Positions 38,178 through 47,724 of a DNA stretch of 64,000 nt are shown one piece after another. Numbering within the stretch: position 1 is the first letter of the stretch; the number at the start of each line of letters is the position of its first letter. Both the position numbers and the translations under genes were made by a program. The stretch covers positions 1 to 64,000 of the forward strand of contig JAFOOX010000051.1 of assembly GCA_017425245.1 (NCBI GenBank), written 5' to 3'. The stretch comes from Gammaproteobacteria bacterium. Lineage in GTDB: Bacteria > Pseudomonadota > Gammaproteobacteria > Enterobacterales > Neiellaceae. Under the pieces are notes generated by a model, which saw nothing but the letters and a program-made list of their open reading frames with translations, did no database searches and had not been told where the DNA came from.

Positions 38178-38202
38178 CTGACGAAAGACCGGACCCAATC
38201 TC

Positions 38203-40632
38203 ATGCATCTGTTCGATCGTCTGCTCAAGCCGTTGTTGCGGCTACTGGTCAAGCCAACCGCCCTGCCGGCCCAGCCAGCGAGCGCCCACAACCTCGACAG
38301 CCAGCAGCCGCTAGCCTATGCGGTGCGTTCCAGCAGCCGTGCCGATCTGCTGACCCTGCAGCGCCAGTGCGCCCTGCTCGGCCTGCCAGATCCGCTGTCG
38401 CCGCTGGTGATCAACGGCGAGAGTTTGCCGCGCGTCTACTGGCTGACCACCCCCGGGCGCGCTCAACCGCGCCCCGGCGACAGCTGCCGACCAGCACTGG
38501 CCCGCATGCTGGCACTGCATGGCGCAGATCCGTCTCTGAACCTGCAACTCATCCCGGCCGCGCTCCTCTGGGGACGTGACGCCCCCCGGGCCAAAGGATC
38601 GTTATTAACTGCCTTGTTGCTCAAAGAAAACCCCGGCCATCTGCGCAAGCTATGGATGGTATTGCTGCTGGGCCGCAGCTGCTTTATTCGCTTTAGTCGG
38701 CCGCTGTCGATTCGCCAATTGACCGATCGACATGGCAGCACGGCAACCACAGCCCACACGCTGGAACGGATCGCCCGCGTCCATTTTCATCGCACCCGAC
38801 TGATGGCCACCGGCCCTGATCTGGTCGACCGCCGCATGCTGTTTGAGCAGATCCTGCGGGCGCCGCTGGTCGAGCGTGCCCTGGCCGATGAAGTGGCCAG
38901 CCGCAAGGTGGATGCTGCGGCTGCGCGCAAGGCGGCCCTCGGCTACCTCGATGAGATCGCCGCCAACTACTCCAACCGCCTGATCCGGGTGCTAGATCTG
39001 TTCATGAGCTGGCTGTGGAACCGCATCTACCGCGGCATCCATGTCCACCATGCCGAGCCGGTACGTGAGCTGGCCCAAGCGGGCTATGAGATCGTCTATG
39101 TACCCTGCCACCGCAGCCACATGGACTATCTGCTGCTCTCTTGGGTGCTCTACTACCAGGGGTTGGTGCCACCGCACATCGCTGCTGGCGTTAACCTCAA
39201 TTTCTGGCCGGCGGGTCCCATATTCCGCCGTGGTGGCGCCTTCTTCATGCGCCGCACCTTCAAGGGCAACAAGCTCTATTCAACGGTGTTCCGCGAATAT
39301 CTGGCCCAGTTGTTTGAACGTGGCTACTCGGTGGAGTACTTCACCGAGGGTGGCCGCAGCCGCACCGGCCGCCTGCTGCCGCCCAAAACCGGCATGCTGG
39401 CGATGACCATGCAAGCGTTCCTGCGCGGTGGCATCCACCGGCCACTGGCGCTGGTACCCATCTATCTCGGTTACGAGCATGTGATGGAGATCGGCACCTA
39501 CATGAAAGAGTTGCGCGGTGCCGCCAAAGAGAAGGAAAACGCCTGGCATGTGCTCGGCGCGGTGCGCAAGCTGCGTAACTTTGGCCATGGCTACGTCAAC
39601 TTCGGCACGCCATTGCTGCTGCAGCCATTCCTGAACCAGCATGCACCCCAGTGGCGCGAGGCGGTTGGGCGCGAAGAAGGGTTCAAGCCGAGCTGGCTGA
39701 CCCCTACCGTCAATCTGCTGGCTGAGCAGCTGATGACGGAAATCAACAACGCCGCCGCCATGAACGCCATGAATCTGGTGGCCACGGTGCTGCTGGCAAC
39801 CCCCCAGCACCAGCTTTCGCGGCCGGCCCTGGAGCGCCAACTCGGGCTGTTGCTGGCACTCGGCCGCGGCGCCCCCTATCACCGGGCGGTGACTGTCCCC
39901 GACGAACCGCCGCAGGCGCTGGTCAACCATATTCTGGCGATGGAGAAGATCCACGAGCGCAGCGACAACGCGGGCGCCATCATCCATGCCTCGGCCCACG
40001 AATCGCTGCAGCTCAGTTACTACCGCAACAATGTGCTGCACCTGTTCATCGTGCCGGCGGTGCTTGCCTGTGCGCTACAGCGGCCGCAGACCCGCGCCAG
40101 CATCAATGAGCTGCTGCAGGCACTCTATCCGCTGTTGCAGGGTGAACTGTTCATGGGCTGGAGCAGCAGCGAACTGCCAGAGAAGGCTGACGCCATCATC
40201 AGAGTGATGATCCGTCAGGAACTGGTGCAGATCGACGGCGAACAGCTGCTGCCGCCAGAGCATTGCATTCTGGCCCGTGGCTCACTGGCGCTGCTGGCGC
40301 GGGTAGCACTGGAGACCCTGCTACGGCTGGCCGTGGTCCTCACCCAGCTGCGCCACGCCCCCGACAAGGCACGCGCCGAACTGGAGCAGGAGAGTCAGGT
40401 GGTGGCTCTGCGGTTGGCCGAGCTACATGCGATCCATGCCCCTGAGTTCCTCGACCGCAAGGTGTTTGCAGCTCTGATTCAGGCACTGCGCGATGCCGGT
40501 TATCTCGACAGCGAAGGCCAGAGCAGCGCACGCCTGCTGTGGCTGCAGGAACAGGTACTGGATCTGTTGCCCGCCGAGATGGCAGCGACCGTGGTTGAAG
40601 TGTGCGCCCCGCGTCTCAGCCCACCAAGCTGA
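38203..40632 (+). CDS. plsB: glycerol-3-phosphate 1-O-acyltransferase
   Basis: PlsB makes lysophosphatidate from glycerol 3-phosphate and acyl-CoA or acyl-ACP at the inner membrane. The 809 residues (E. coli 807) show the catalytic H(X)4D box, His303 to Asp308 in [11 protein letters not shown], the [14 protein letters not shown] motif, the [20 protein letters not shown] motif and [11 protein letters not shown]. It follows the lipid-transport cassette after 25 bases and could be co-transcribed with it. Its end overlaps ubiA by 17 bases. In E. coli plsB also lies between ubiA and lexA. Confidence 0.97.
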   Translation: MHLFDRLLKPLLRLLVKPTALPAQPASAHNLDSQQPLAYAVRSSSRADLLTLQRQCALLGLPDPLSPLVINGESLPRVYWLTTPGRAQPRPGDSCRPALARMLALHGADPSLNLQLIPAALLWGRDAPRAKGSLLTALLLKENPGHLRKLWMVLLLGRSCFIRFSRPLSIRQLTDRHGSTATTAHTLERIARVHFHRTRLMATGPDLVDRRMLFEQILRAPLVERALADEVASRKVDAAAARKAALGYLDEIAANYSNRLIRVLDLFMSWLWNRIYRGIHVHHAEPVRELAQAGYEIVYVPCHRSHMDYLLLSWVLYYQGLVPPHIAAGVNLNFWPAGPIFRRGGAFFMRRTFKGNKLYSTVFREYLAQLFERGYSVEYFTEGGRSRTGRLLPPKTGMLAMTMQAFLRGGIHRPLALVPIYLGYEHVMEIGTYMKELRGAAKEKENAWHVLGAVRKLRNFGHGYVNFGTPLLLQPFLNQHAPQWREAVGREEGFKPSWLTPTVNLLAEQLMTEINNAAAMNAMNLVATVLLATPQHQLSRPALERQLGLLLALGRGAPYHRAVTVPDEPPQALVNHILAMEKIHERSDNAGAIIHASAHESLQLSYYRNNVLHLFIVPAVLACALQRPQTRASINELLQALYPLLQGELFMGWSSSELPEKADAIIRVMIRQELVQIDGEQLLPPEHCILARGSLALLARVALETLLRLAVVLTQLRHAPDKARAELEQESQVVALRLAELHAIHAPEFLDRKVFAALIQALRDAGYLDSEGQSSARLLWLQEQVLDLLPAEMAATVVEVCAPRLSPPS

Positions 40633-41473
40633 GCGCGGCGGCGATGCCGACGAAGAGCACCAGCCCAATCCGGTTATTAGCCAAGAAAGCGCGGAAACAG
40701 GCCTCACGCTGACCGCCGCGCACCATCCACTGCTGATGAGCAAACAGCCCCCCAGCCACCACCAGCGCCAGCCAGAATGGCCAGCCCAAACCGGCTACGA
40801 CACCAACAGCGCTCAGACAGATCAGGGTCGCCCCCTGCAACAGCGCGACTGCCAGACGATCAAAACGGCCAAACAGCCGGGCGGTAGAGCGCACGCCGAT
40901 GCGCTCATCGTCGTCACGATCGACCATGGCATAAAGGGTGTCATAGGCCACCGTCCACAGCAGATTGGCAGCAAACAACCACCATGCCAGTAACGGCACC
41001 GCCGCTGTTTCAGCGGCAAAGGCCATGGGAATGGCCCAGCTAAACGCGGCCCCCAGCACCAGCTGCGGCAGATGAGTGATGCGTTTCATGAACGGGTAGC
41101 AGGCCGCCAGCGCCACCGCCACCAGCGACAGGGCGATGGTCAGGCCGTTGCGGGTCAGCACCAGCAACAGCGCCAGCAGCAATAGCAGCGCAAACAGCAG
41201 CAACGCCTGCTTCACCTTGAGTGCCCCGGTGGCCAGTGGCCGACCGGCGGTGCGCTGCACGTGGCCATCAAAGTTGCGATCGGCAATATCATTAATGACA
41301 CAACCTGCACTGCGCATCACCAGCACCCCTAAGCTGAACACCAGCAGGTTATCCCACTGAGGCAGACCGCCCGCCGCCAGCCACAATGCCCACAACGTCG
41401 GCCATAGCAACAGCAAGGTGCCAATCGGCCGGTCCAGCCGCATCAGGCTGAGCCAGGGGCGCAGCCGGTTCAT
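40616..41473 (-). CDS. ubiA: 4-hydroxybenzoate octaprenyltransferase
   Basis: UbiA prenylates 4-hydroxybenzoate in ubiquinone synthesis. The 285-residue integral membrane protein has about eight or nine helices, the first Asp-rich motif [12 protein letters not shown] and the second [17 protein letters not shown], both metal-pyrophosphate sites. The ATG 41473 overlaps the ubiC stop by 4 bases, so the enzymes for consecutive steps are coupled. Confidence 0.96.
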   Translation of the reverse strand: MNRLRPWLSLMRLDRPIGTLLLLWPTLWALWLAAGGLPQWDNLLVFSLGVLVMRSAGCVINDIADRNFDGHVQRTAGRPLATGALKVKQALLLFALLLLLALLLVLTRNGLTIALSLVAVALAACYPFMKRITHLPQLVLGAAFSWAIPMAFAAETAAVPLLAWWLFAANLLWTVAYDTLYAMVDRDDDERIGVRSTARLFGRFDRLAVALLQGATLICLSAVGVVAGLGWPFWLALVVAGGLFAHQQWMVRGGQREACFRAFLANNRIGLVLFVGIAAALSLVG

Positions 41474-41955
41474 GGAAGCTCCTGACGCGCGCCGGGATAA
41501 GCCGCGAGCAGCCATTCACTAACCAGCAATGATTCTCCCCGTTCATCGACAAACAGCGAACGCCGCCCCCACAGGTTGACCGGCGCTGGCACCAGAGCCG
41601 GCATGGCGACAGCGGCTGGCAGCTGAGCCAATCGGGTACGCCGCGCGCCTTGGGCGCCGAACAACCAGTCACCCAGTGGCACTTCGCCCAGCTGGCGCAA
41701 CCCCGCCACCAGCTGCACCGCCTCCAGCGGCGCCACACTGCGCGCCAGCAGCCAGGGTTGGCCATCACCGCGCAGGCAAACTTCACGCACCCAGCCCCGC
41801 TCGCCTGCGCCCAGCCACTGCCGCTCATCGGCGCTCAGCTCGCTCTCTCCCTGCCACAGCAGCTCGACCGTCAGCTCACGGCACAGCCGCCGCAAACAGG
41901 CGGTGAGGGAATCGGTGGAGACCAACAATTCGGCAGGCGACGGGGCAGAACTCAC
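41470..41955 (-). CDS. ubiC: chorismate lyase
   Basis: UbiC splits chorismate to 4-hydroxybenzoate and pyruvate, the first ubiquinone-specific step. The 161 residues contain [20 protein letters not shown] (catalytic Arg region, about 54-73), PLGDWLFG and the late WGRRSLF segment with VSEWLL. It forms an operon with ubiA. Confidence 0.93.
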   Translation of the reverse strand: MSSAPSPAELLVSTDSLTACLRRLCRELTVELLWQGESELSADERQWLGAGERGWVREVCLRGDGQPWLLARSVAPLEAVQLVAGLRQLGEVPLGDWLFGAQGARRTRLAQLPAAVAMPALVPAPVNLWGRRSLFVDERGESLLVSEWLLAAYPGARQELP

Positions 41956-42095
41956 AGCAACCGTAAAATCGGGGGCAGAGGTGGCCGTTATGGTAGCAAA
42001 GTGTCGCCGCCATCTCGCCCTTCACATTGCGCATGGCCGCACAGCCCGTACAATTCAAGCACTGCGATGTTGCCAACTCTATTTTGGGGGCCTGC

Positions 42096-42479
42096 GTGAT
42101 CCGCGCTCTACTGGCCGGTCTGCTACTGTTGATCGGTTCCGCTGCCAGCCAAGCGGCTGACTACACCTATTTCGACTTCGAGCCGGACCTGATCACCAAC
42201 TACATCAGCGACGGCCCCAACATCGGTTTCGTCCGCATGACCATTAGCATTCAGGTAGCCAGCGCCAGCGATCTGGCCCAGGTGCAGACTCACGAGCCAC
42301 TGCTACGCAGTGCGCTGGTGGAATACATCGGCGAACAGCCGGAGGACCGGGTCAAATCGCTGGAAGGGCGAGAGGAGATCCGCAAAGCCTGCTTTGAGCT
42401 GGTCAACAGCCTGCTGGAACGCGAGACCAAGAAAAAGCTGGCCACCGACCTGTTTTTTACTAAGTATCTCTATCACTGA
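42096..42479 (+). CDS. FliL-like periplasmic protein
   Basis: This 127-residue protein begins at a GTG 5 bases after GGGGG, giving the signal peptide MIRALLAGLLLLIGSAASQA and a mature FliL-like domain (YTYFDFEPDLITNYI..., VRMTISIQV, LLRSALVEYIGEQ, KLATDLFFTKYL). True FliL has a permanent membrane anchor and sits in a flagellar operon; this paralogue appears cleaved and lies beside ubiC, a location I recall from Vibrio and Shewanella relatives. A possible ATG at 42027 would add 23 residues without a good signal. Function unknown. Confidence 0.82.
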   Translation: MIRALLAGLLLLIGSAASQAADYTYFDFEPDLITNYISDGPNIGFVRMTISIQVASASDLAQVQTHEPLLRSALVEYIGEQPEDRVKSLEGREEIRKACFELVNSLLERETKKKLATDLFFTKYLYH

Positions 42480-42523
42480 ACGCAGGCACAGATCCCTGCC
42501 CCATCCGGGAGCGTTGAACCAAG

Positions 42524-44108
42524 GTGCATGCAGTTCGCCTCCTCGTGTTCACCCTCCTGTGCGCAATTTGTCTGCCCCCGGGCCTGGCTTGGTCCGCCAC
42601 CGCCGATGACAGCCAGATCCAGCGTCTGGCTTGGCTGGCAGAGGGCCAGCAGGCCCTAACCACCAACGATCCGCTTCACCTCTACCAGCAAGGCCAGTTC
42701 CAAACTGCCAGCGGCACCGCCCTCACCTTCGGCATTGGCGCCCCCCCACTGGCTGGCCCTGACCATCCAAAACCCACAGTCACAGCCGCTGCAACGCCGG
42801 CTGGTGGTCGGAGCCACCTGGCTGGATCAGCTGGATCTCTATCTGGTTGGCACGGCTGGCCCCGGGTCGCACTGGATCAGTGGCGACACCCACACAGAGC
42901 ACCCCGGGCTGGCCCCGGCTCTGGGCTATCGCCACCACCTGCAATTACCAAGTGGTGATTCGTTGCTGCTACTGCGAGTGGCTACCCCCGATCCGCAGGT
43001 GATTACGCTGGTGCTGGCCGACGGTAGCCAGCTGGAGCGGCTACAGCTGATCAAGGCCTATCTTTACGGCCTGCTTTACGGATTTTTGCTGGCGCTCTGT
43101 GGCTACAACCTGATGCTGTAGCTGGGGCTGCGCGAACGCAGCTATCTCTACTACGTGCTCTATCTGGTCAGTCTGCTGTTGTGCAACGTCGCTTACACCG
43201 GCCATGGCCTGATGTGGCTGTGGCCCAGTCAGGTTGAATTCCAACGCTATATCATCCTCGCCCTGATGGTCCAGTTCACCGCCTTCGGCCTGCTGTTTGC
43301 CGGCCGTTTTCTGGAGCTGGAACGACTGCGGTCACAGTGGTTGCGGCCGCTGCGGCTGTTTGCCACTGCCGCCATCGGTGGCCAGCTGCTGCTGATCTAC
43401 AGTGACAACCAGCACGGCGCAGCGCTACTGGCCTTCTGGGCGGTAACCCTGTTTTCACTGCTGATGATTCTGCTGGGGCTGAGCATGGTGCGCAGCCACC
43501 CCGGCGGCCGTTATTTCCTGCTGGCCACCCTGTTTGGTGGTCTCGGCGCCGGTATCACCTGCCTGACCGTGTGGGGCCTGCTGCCCTACACTCAGCTTGG
43601 CTATCATGCCTTTGAATGGGGGGTAGTGTTCGAAGCTACCTTGCTGGCTCTGGCCCTGGCTCGTCAGGTGCGCCATTACCAACAACTGTCGGCCCGCTCC
43701 AGCCACGAAGCCCGCCACGATCTGCTGACTGGGCTGCTCAACCGGCGCGGCTTCATTGCTGGCGCCCAGCCACTGTGGAGCACCGCCAACCGTCGCCAGC
43801 GTCCGCTCAGTCTACTCATGGTCGATCTCGATCACTTTAAGGCGATCAACGACCATCATGGCCATGCTGGCGGCGATCAGGCGCTGCAAGCCGTTGCCCA
43901 ACTACTGGCCGAGCAGAGCCGCGAGGGTGATCTGGTGGGCCGCTGTGGCGGCGCCACCCTGACCGCCAGCCTCGGCGTGGCCGGGCGCAGCGCCAACACC
44001 AGCCTCGAGCAGCTGGTAGCTGAGGCTGATCGCCAGCTCTATCAGGCCAAGGAGCAGGGGCGCAACCGCGTCTGTGTCAGCGCCGAGCTGCACACAGCAG
44101 GGCCTTAG
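42524..44108 (+). pseudogene. broken 7TM-DISM diguanylate cyclase
   Basis: The parts add up to a sensor with a signal peptide, an extracellular 7TMR-DISMED2 domain, seven membrane helices and a GGDEF domain, but three lesions break it. First, a run of seven C at 42741-42747 shifts the frame; six C would join GIGAP to HWLALTIQ. Second, an in-frame TAG at 43119-43121 replaces what family sequences suggest is Tyr in NLML-x-LGLRERSYLYYVLY. Third, the GGDEF signature and about 45 residues after it are missing: the text runs VGRCGG directly into ATLTASLGVAG at about 43950. The remaining GGDEF parts (HDLLTGLLNRRGF, LMVDLDHFKAINDHHGH) are well preserved. No cyclase activity is expected. The start is a GTG. 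Confidence 0.85.
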
Positions 44109-44830
44109 AAGTAGAGGCGAACCACCGATTCGGCCACACAGGCCGGACGGCGACTGCCTTCCACCTCAACGGTGATCTCGTTGACCAGCTCAAGCCCACG
44201 CTTGATCGGTTCGACACTGGCCACCCGGGTGCGGGCGCGAGCCCGGCTACCCGCCTTGACCGGGTAGGGAAAGCGCACCTGATTGAGGCCGTAATTGACC
44301 GCCATCTTGGCCGTTGGATAACGGGGGGTATTGGGACTAACACTGTCAGTCAACACCGGCAGCAACGCCAAGGTCAGAAAGCCGTGAGCAATAGTGGTTT
44401 TGAACGGTGATTCGGCAGCGGCGCGTTCCGGGTCAGTGTGGATCCACTGATGGTCCTCGGTCACCTCGGCAAAACGGTTGATACGATCCTGGCTGACTTC
44501 GAGCCATTCTCCAACATGGATCTCTTCACCGAGATTGGCCCGCAGCTCCTCATATAGCTCCCGTGCGGCAGGCAGTAGCTCGATCTCCAGCGCCTCGGCT
44601 TCAACCCGCGCCGCCACAGGCACTACGGGGGCCTCATCCGCCAGCGGCTGCTGACTGTCGCGACTCCAGCCGACCAACAGCTGCACCTGGTTGGCCCGCT
44701 GCAAAAACTCGCCCCAATAGTCACGCAGCGCCGGTGATAGCCAATCCTTAAGCTGGAACTGGTACTGGGCAGCCAGCTCATCGCGCTTCTGCCGAATCAG
44801 AGTGACCATTTTCATCTGCCGGAACTCCAT
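44105..44830 (-). CDS. MaoC-family dehydratase
   Basis: MaoC enzymes are hot-dog-fold (R)-specific enoyl-CoA hydratases or related dehydratases. Of 241 residues, the C-terminal domain (about 100-241) has the hydratase motif with Asp and His: RFAEVTEDHQWIHTDPERA, then AHGFLTLALLP. The N-terminal 95 residues are mostly helical and resemble nothing I can name, so the protein is longer than PhaJ-type enzymes (about 135). Met7 (44812) is an alternative start. Its stop overlaps the end of the cyclase pseudogene by 4 bases. Confidence 0.88.
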   Translation of the reverse strand: MEFRQMKMVTLIRQKRDELAAQYQFQLKDWLSPALRDYWGEFLQRANQVQLLVGWSRDSQQPLADEAPVVPVAARVEAEALEIELLPAARELYEELRANLGEEIHVGEWLEVSQDRINRFAEVTEDHQWIHTDPERAAAESPFKTTIAHGFLTLALLPVLTDSVSPNTPRYPTAKMAVNYGLNQVRFPYPVKAGSRARARTRVASVEPIKRGLELVNEITVEVEGSRRPACVAESVVRLYF

Positions 44831-45136
44831 ATCTGGCCAAGGGGGATGCGGAGGCAGATTCTACGCCTGTCCCGCGCCCGGCACCATCATGTGCCAGAGC
44901 GACCAACAATTACCGAAGGCAGCAGGGTATGAGCGCAGTGCGGCGGAAGAGGAGATCTGCCCAGGGCGCTAACATTCCCCCAAGGGGAACAAGTTACCTC
45001 CTCCTTTTTTCTTAGGACAACGCTCAACGCCGTAATGCCTGTAACAAAATTACATGCAAGTGACTTCGATCAACGCATCAAAAACCGACCGCCAGTAGGT
45101 TTTGCACGTCACCATCCACTAACCTCTGGAGCTTTA
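44831..45136. other. intergenic region between maoC-like and OFA transporter genes
   Basis: This stretch of about 305 bases probably holds divergent promoters. It contains an inverted repeat TTCCCCCAAGGGGAA (about 44976-44990) and a run of pyrimidines before 45012. From 45035 an open frame continues into the transporter, but its first 34 codons look non-coding (A/T-rich, no family match). No operator of a known regulator is clear. Confidence 0.4.
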
Positions 45137-46405
45137 GTGAAAAATCGTTGGCTGATCGCGACCGCCGCTGTCGGTATCCATATCTGCATCGGCTCTGCCT
45201 ACGCGTGGAGCGTATTTTCCAAGCCGCTACAAGACGCCTTTGGCTGGAATCTGAAAGAGGCCAACTTCTCCTTTGGCTTGGCGATCCTGTTCCTCGGCCT
45301 CTCCGCTGCAGTGATGGGCCATTTCGTTGAAAAGCGCGGCCCCCGCATCTCTGGCATGGTATCGGCACTGTGCTGGTGTGGCGGCTTGGCCTTGGCAGGA
45401 CTTGGCGCCAAGCTTGGCAACATCTGGTTGCTCTACCTCGGCTACGGGGTCTTAGGCGGCATTGGCTTGGGTACTGGCTACGTCGCCCCGGTATCCACCC
45501 TGATGAAATGGTTCCCTGACCGGCGCGGTCTGGCTACCGGCATGGCGATCATGGGCTTTGGCTTTGCCTCGATGATTGCCGGGCCGCTAATGGCCGAGCT
45601 GATCATCCTGTTCGGTATCGCTGAAACCTTCTGGATCATGGCAGCGATCTACTTTGTGGTAATGATGGCGTCGGCTCAGTATCTCGAACCGCCGGCCAAA
45701 GACTGGGCCCCTGCTGGCTTCCACGAGATGGTGGCGGCTGGCAAAAAGAAAGCGGCGATCGACTTGATGCCGATGACCGCCAATGAAGCGGTCAAAACCC
45801 GCCCCTTCTACGGCTTGTGGGTCATGATGTTCATCAACATCACCTGCGGCATCGCGGTGATCTCGGTGGCTTCGCCGCTCGCTCAGGAGGTGACGGGCAT
45901 GAGCGCTATCGCTGCCGGTGCCATCGTCGGCCTGATTGGCCTGTTCAATGGCGTTGGTCGTATCGCCTGGGCTTCAGCCTCGGACTGGCTGACCCGCCCA
46001 ACGACCTACATCATCTTCTTCGCACTGCAGATCTTCGCCTTTTTTGTCCTGCCATCACTGACCGATGTGCTGCTGTTCCAGATCGTGCTCTACGCCATCA
46101 TGACCTGCTACGGCGGCGGCTTTGCCACCCTGCCGGCCTACATTGGTGATCTTTTTGGCACCAAGCAGGTCAGCGCGATCCACGGTTATGTGCTCACTGC
46201 TTGGGCTCTAGCCGGTATGGTCGGCTCCACCGCCGCCTCGATCCTGCGTGATGCCACCGGCAGCTACAGCATGATGATGAAGGTATTTGCCGGCGTCTTT
46301 ATCCTGGCGCTGCTGGTATCCATCGCCATGAAAGTGTTCGTCAGCCGTAAACTGGCCGAGCGCCAGCTACGCCTTGATGGCAGCGCACAGATCGCCACCA
46401 GCTAA
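45137..46405 (+). CDS. OFA-family MFS transporter (oxalate/formate antiporter type)
   Basis: The 422-residue carrier has twelve predicted membrane helices in two halves of six. It begins KNRWLIATAAVGIHICIGSAYAWSVF, typical of the oxalate/formate antiporter family (compare E. coli YhjX), and has WFPDRRGLATGMAIMGFGFAS after helix 4-5. The transported anion cannot be told from sequence. A GTG start with GGAG 7 bases upstream fits the family N-terminus; an ATG at 45035 gives 456 residues. It stands alone before a terminator. Confidence 0.88.
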   Translation: MKNRWLIATAAVGIHICIGSAYAWSVFSKPLQDAFGWNLKEANFSFGLAILFLGLSAAVMGHFVEKRGPRISGMVSALCWCGGLALAGLGAKLGNIWLLYLGYGVLGGIGLGTGYVAPVSTLMKWFPDRRGLATGMAIMGFGFASMIAGPLMAELIILFGIAETFWIMAAIYFVVMMASAQYLEPPAKDWAPAGFHEMVAAGKKKAAIDLMPMTANEAVKTRPFYGLWVMMFINITCGIAVISVASPLAQEVTGMSAIAAGAIVGLIGLFNGVGRIAWASASDWLTRPTTYIIFFALQIFAFFVLPSLTDVLLFQIVLYAIMTCYGGGFATLPAYIGDLFGTKQVSAIHGYVLTAWALAGMVGSTAASILRDATGSYSMMMKVFAGVFILALLVSIAMKVFVSRKLAERQLRLDGSAQIATS

Positions 46406-46426
46406 ATCTCAAGCGCACCAACAACA

Positions 46427-46455
46427 ACGGCCAGCAATGCTGGCCATTTTCTTGT
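46427..46455 (+). terminator. intrinsic terminator after OFA transporter
   Basis: GGCCAGC, loop AAT and GCTGGCC form a 7-base-pair stem followed by ATTTTCTTGTT. The gene on the other strand (nspC) ends 11 bases further on, so the hairpin may serve both. Confidence 0.75.
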
Positions 46456-46465
46456 TAACTACCGC

Positions 46466-47620
46466 TCAGGACAAGCGATTCTTGTAATCCTCATAGCCGA
46501 AACGGCGCACGACCTGCAGGCCGCTGGCGTCGCGCCAGATGGCGATGGCGGGATGGGGCACACCGTTGAAGGTGGTGGTCTTGACCATGGTGTAGTGGAT
46601 CATGTCCTCGAACACGATCTTGTCACCGACGCTCAACGGCGCATCGAACGACCAGTCACCGATAAAATCGCCCGACAGGCAGCTGTTGCCGCCGATGCGG
46701 TAGGTGGGCAGATCGGCCACTGGCTCGTGGTGGGCACCCCGGATGCGCGGCTTGTAGGGCATCTCCAGACAGTCCGGCATATGGGCGGTGAAGCTGACAT
46801 CGAGAATGGCGGTCTGAATGCCACGGTTCTCGACGATATCCACCACTTCGGCGACCAGCACCCCGGTTTCCCAGCCGAAGGCGCTGCCGGGCTCGAGGAT
46901 CACCTGCATCCCCCACTTGGCGCGAAAGGCGGTCAGCACCCGCACCAGCCGCTCGACGTCATAGCCCTTACGGGTCATCAAATGGCCGCCGCCCATGTTG
47001 AACCATTTGATCTTGCCAAGATAACTGCCGAACTTGGCCTCAATCGCCGCCAGCGCGTGTTCCAGATCTTCGGCGCTCGACTCGCACAGGGCATGAAAGT
47101 GCAGGCCGTCGATGCCGGCCGGCAGTTCAGCCGGCAGCTGCTCCACCGCCACCCCGAGGCGTGAGCCGGGGGCGCAGGGGTTGTAGAGATCGGTGGCCAC
47201 CACCGCGAATTCGGGGTTGATGCGCAGACCGAGCGAGATTTGGCGGCCAGCGCGCTGCTCGAAAGCGCGCACCAGCGGCTCAAAGCGCTCGAACTGGGCC
47301 AGCGAATTGAAGGTGATATGGCTGCTGAACTGGCAGATCTCGTCGAACTCGCGCTCGACGTAGGCCGGGCTGTAGGTGTGGGCCAGGCTCTTCATCTCCT
47401 CAAACGCCAGCCGCGCTTCGTGCGGTGAGCTGGCGGTGGCGCCGCGCACATATTCACGCACCACCGGGAAGCTGCTCCACATGGCAAAGCCTTTGAAGGC
47501 GACGATGATCTCCACCCCGGCGCGCTCGGCCACCGAGCGGATCAGCTGCAGGTTATTGCGCAGCAGTTGCTCATCCAGCACATAGCAGGGGGATGGAACC
47601 TGATTGATATCGATGGCCAT
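46466..47620 (-). CDS. nspC: carboxynorspermidine decarboxylase
   Basis: NspC removes CO2 from carboxynorspermidine or carboxyspermidine to give norspermidine or spermidine. The 384-residue enzyme belongs to the alanine-racemase-fold PLP decarboxylases: Lys43 in VAFKGFAMW binds PLP, HFHALCES and GGGHLMTRKGYD line the phosphate site, and the C-terminal GNSCLSGDFIGDW carries the catalytic Cys. A GAGGAG ribosome-binding site precedes ATG 47620. It follows carboxynorspermidine synthase after 104 bases, the pair known from Vibrio. Confidence 0.95.
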   Translation of the reverse strand: MAIDINQVPSPCYVLDEQLLRNNLQLIRSVAERAGVEIIVAFKGFAMWSSFPVVREYVRGATASSPHEARLAFEEMKSLAHTYSPAYVEREFDEICQFSSHITFNSLAQFERFEPLVRAFEQRAGRQISLGLRINPEFAVVATDLYNPCAPGSRLGVAVEQLPAELPAGIDGLHFHALCESSAEDLEHALAAIEAKFGSYLGKIKWFNMGGGHLMTRKGYDVERLVRVLTAFRAKWGMQVILEPGSAFGWETGVLVAEVVDIVENRGIQTAILDVSFTAHMPDCLEMPYKPRIRGAHHEPVADLPTYRIGGNSCLSGDFIGDWSFDAPLSVGDKIVFEDMIHYTMVKTTTFNGVPHPAIAIWRDASGLQVVRRFGYEDYKNRLS

Positions 47621-47663
47621 GACCGTTACTCCTCAACCGCGCCCGCGGCGCGCCCAAACAAAT

Positions 47664-47691
47664 GCCGGCTTCCCCGCAAAGGGAAACCGGC
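47664..47691 (-). terminator. intercistronic hairpin between the two polyamine genes
   Basis: On the minus strand GCCGGTTTCCC and GGGAAGCCGGC-type arms form an 11-base-pair stem with one G-U pair, followed by ATTTGTTTG. It could partly terminate or stabilise the upstream mRNA. A second small hairpin (AATCCGC/GCGGATT, 47709-47725) overlaps the stop codon of the upstream gene. Confidence 0.5.
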
Positions 47692-47724
47692 AATGGCTTC
47701 TAGCTGACAATCCGCAGCGGCGGA

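Noticed and set aside
44976-44990. TTCCCCCAAGGGGAA inverted repeat as an operator of a known regulator
   Set aside because: It matches no operator consensus I can name; the loop is too small for a hairpin of functional length.
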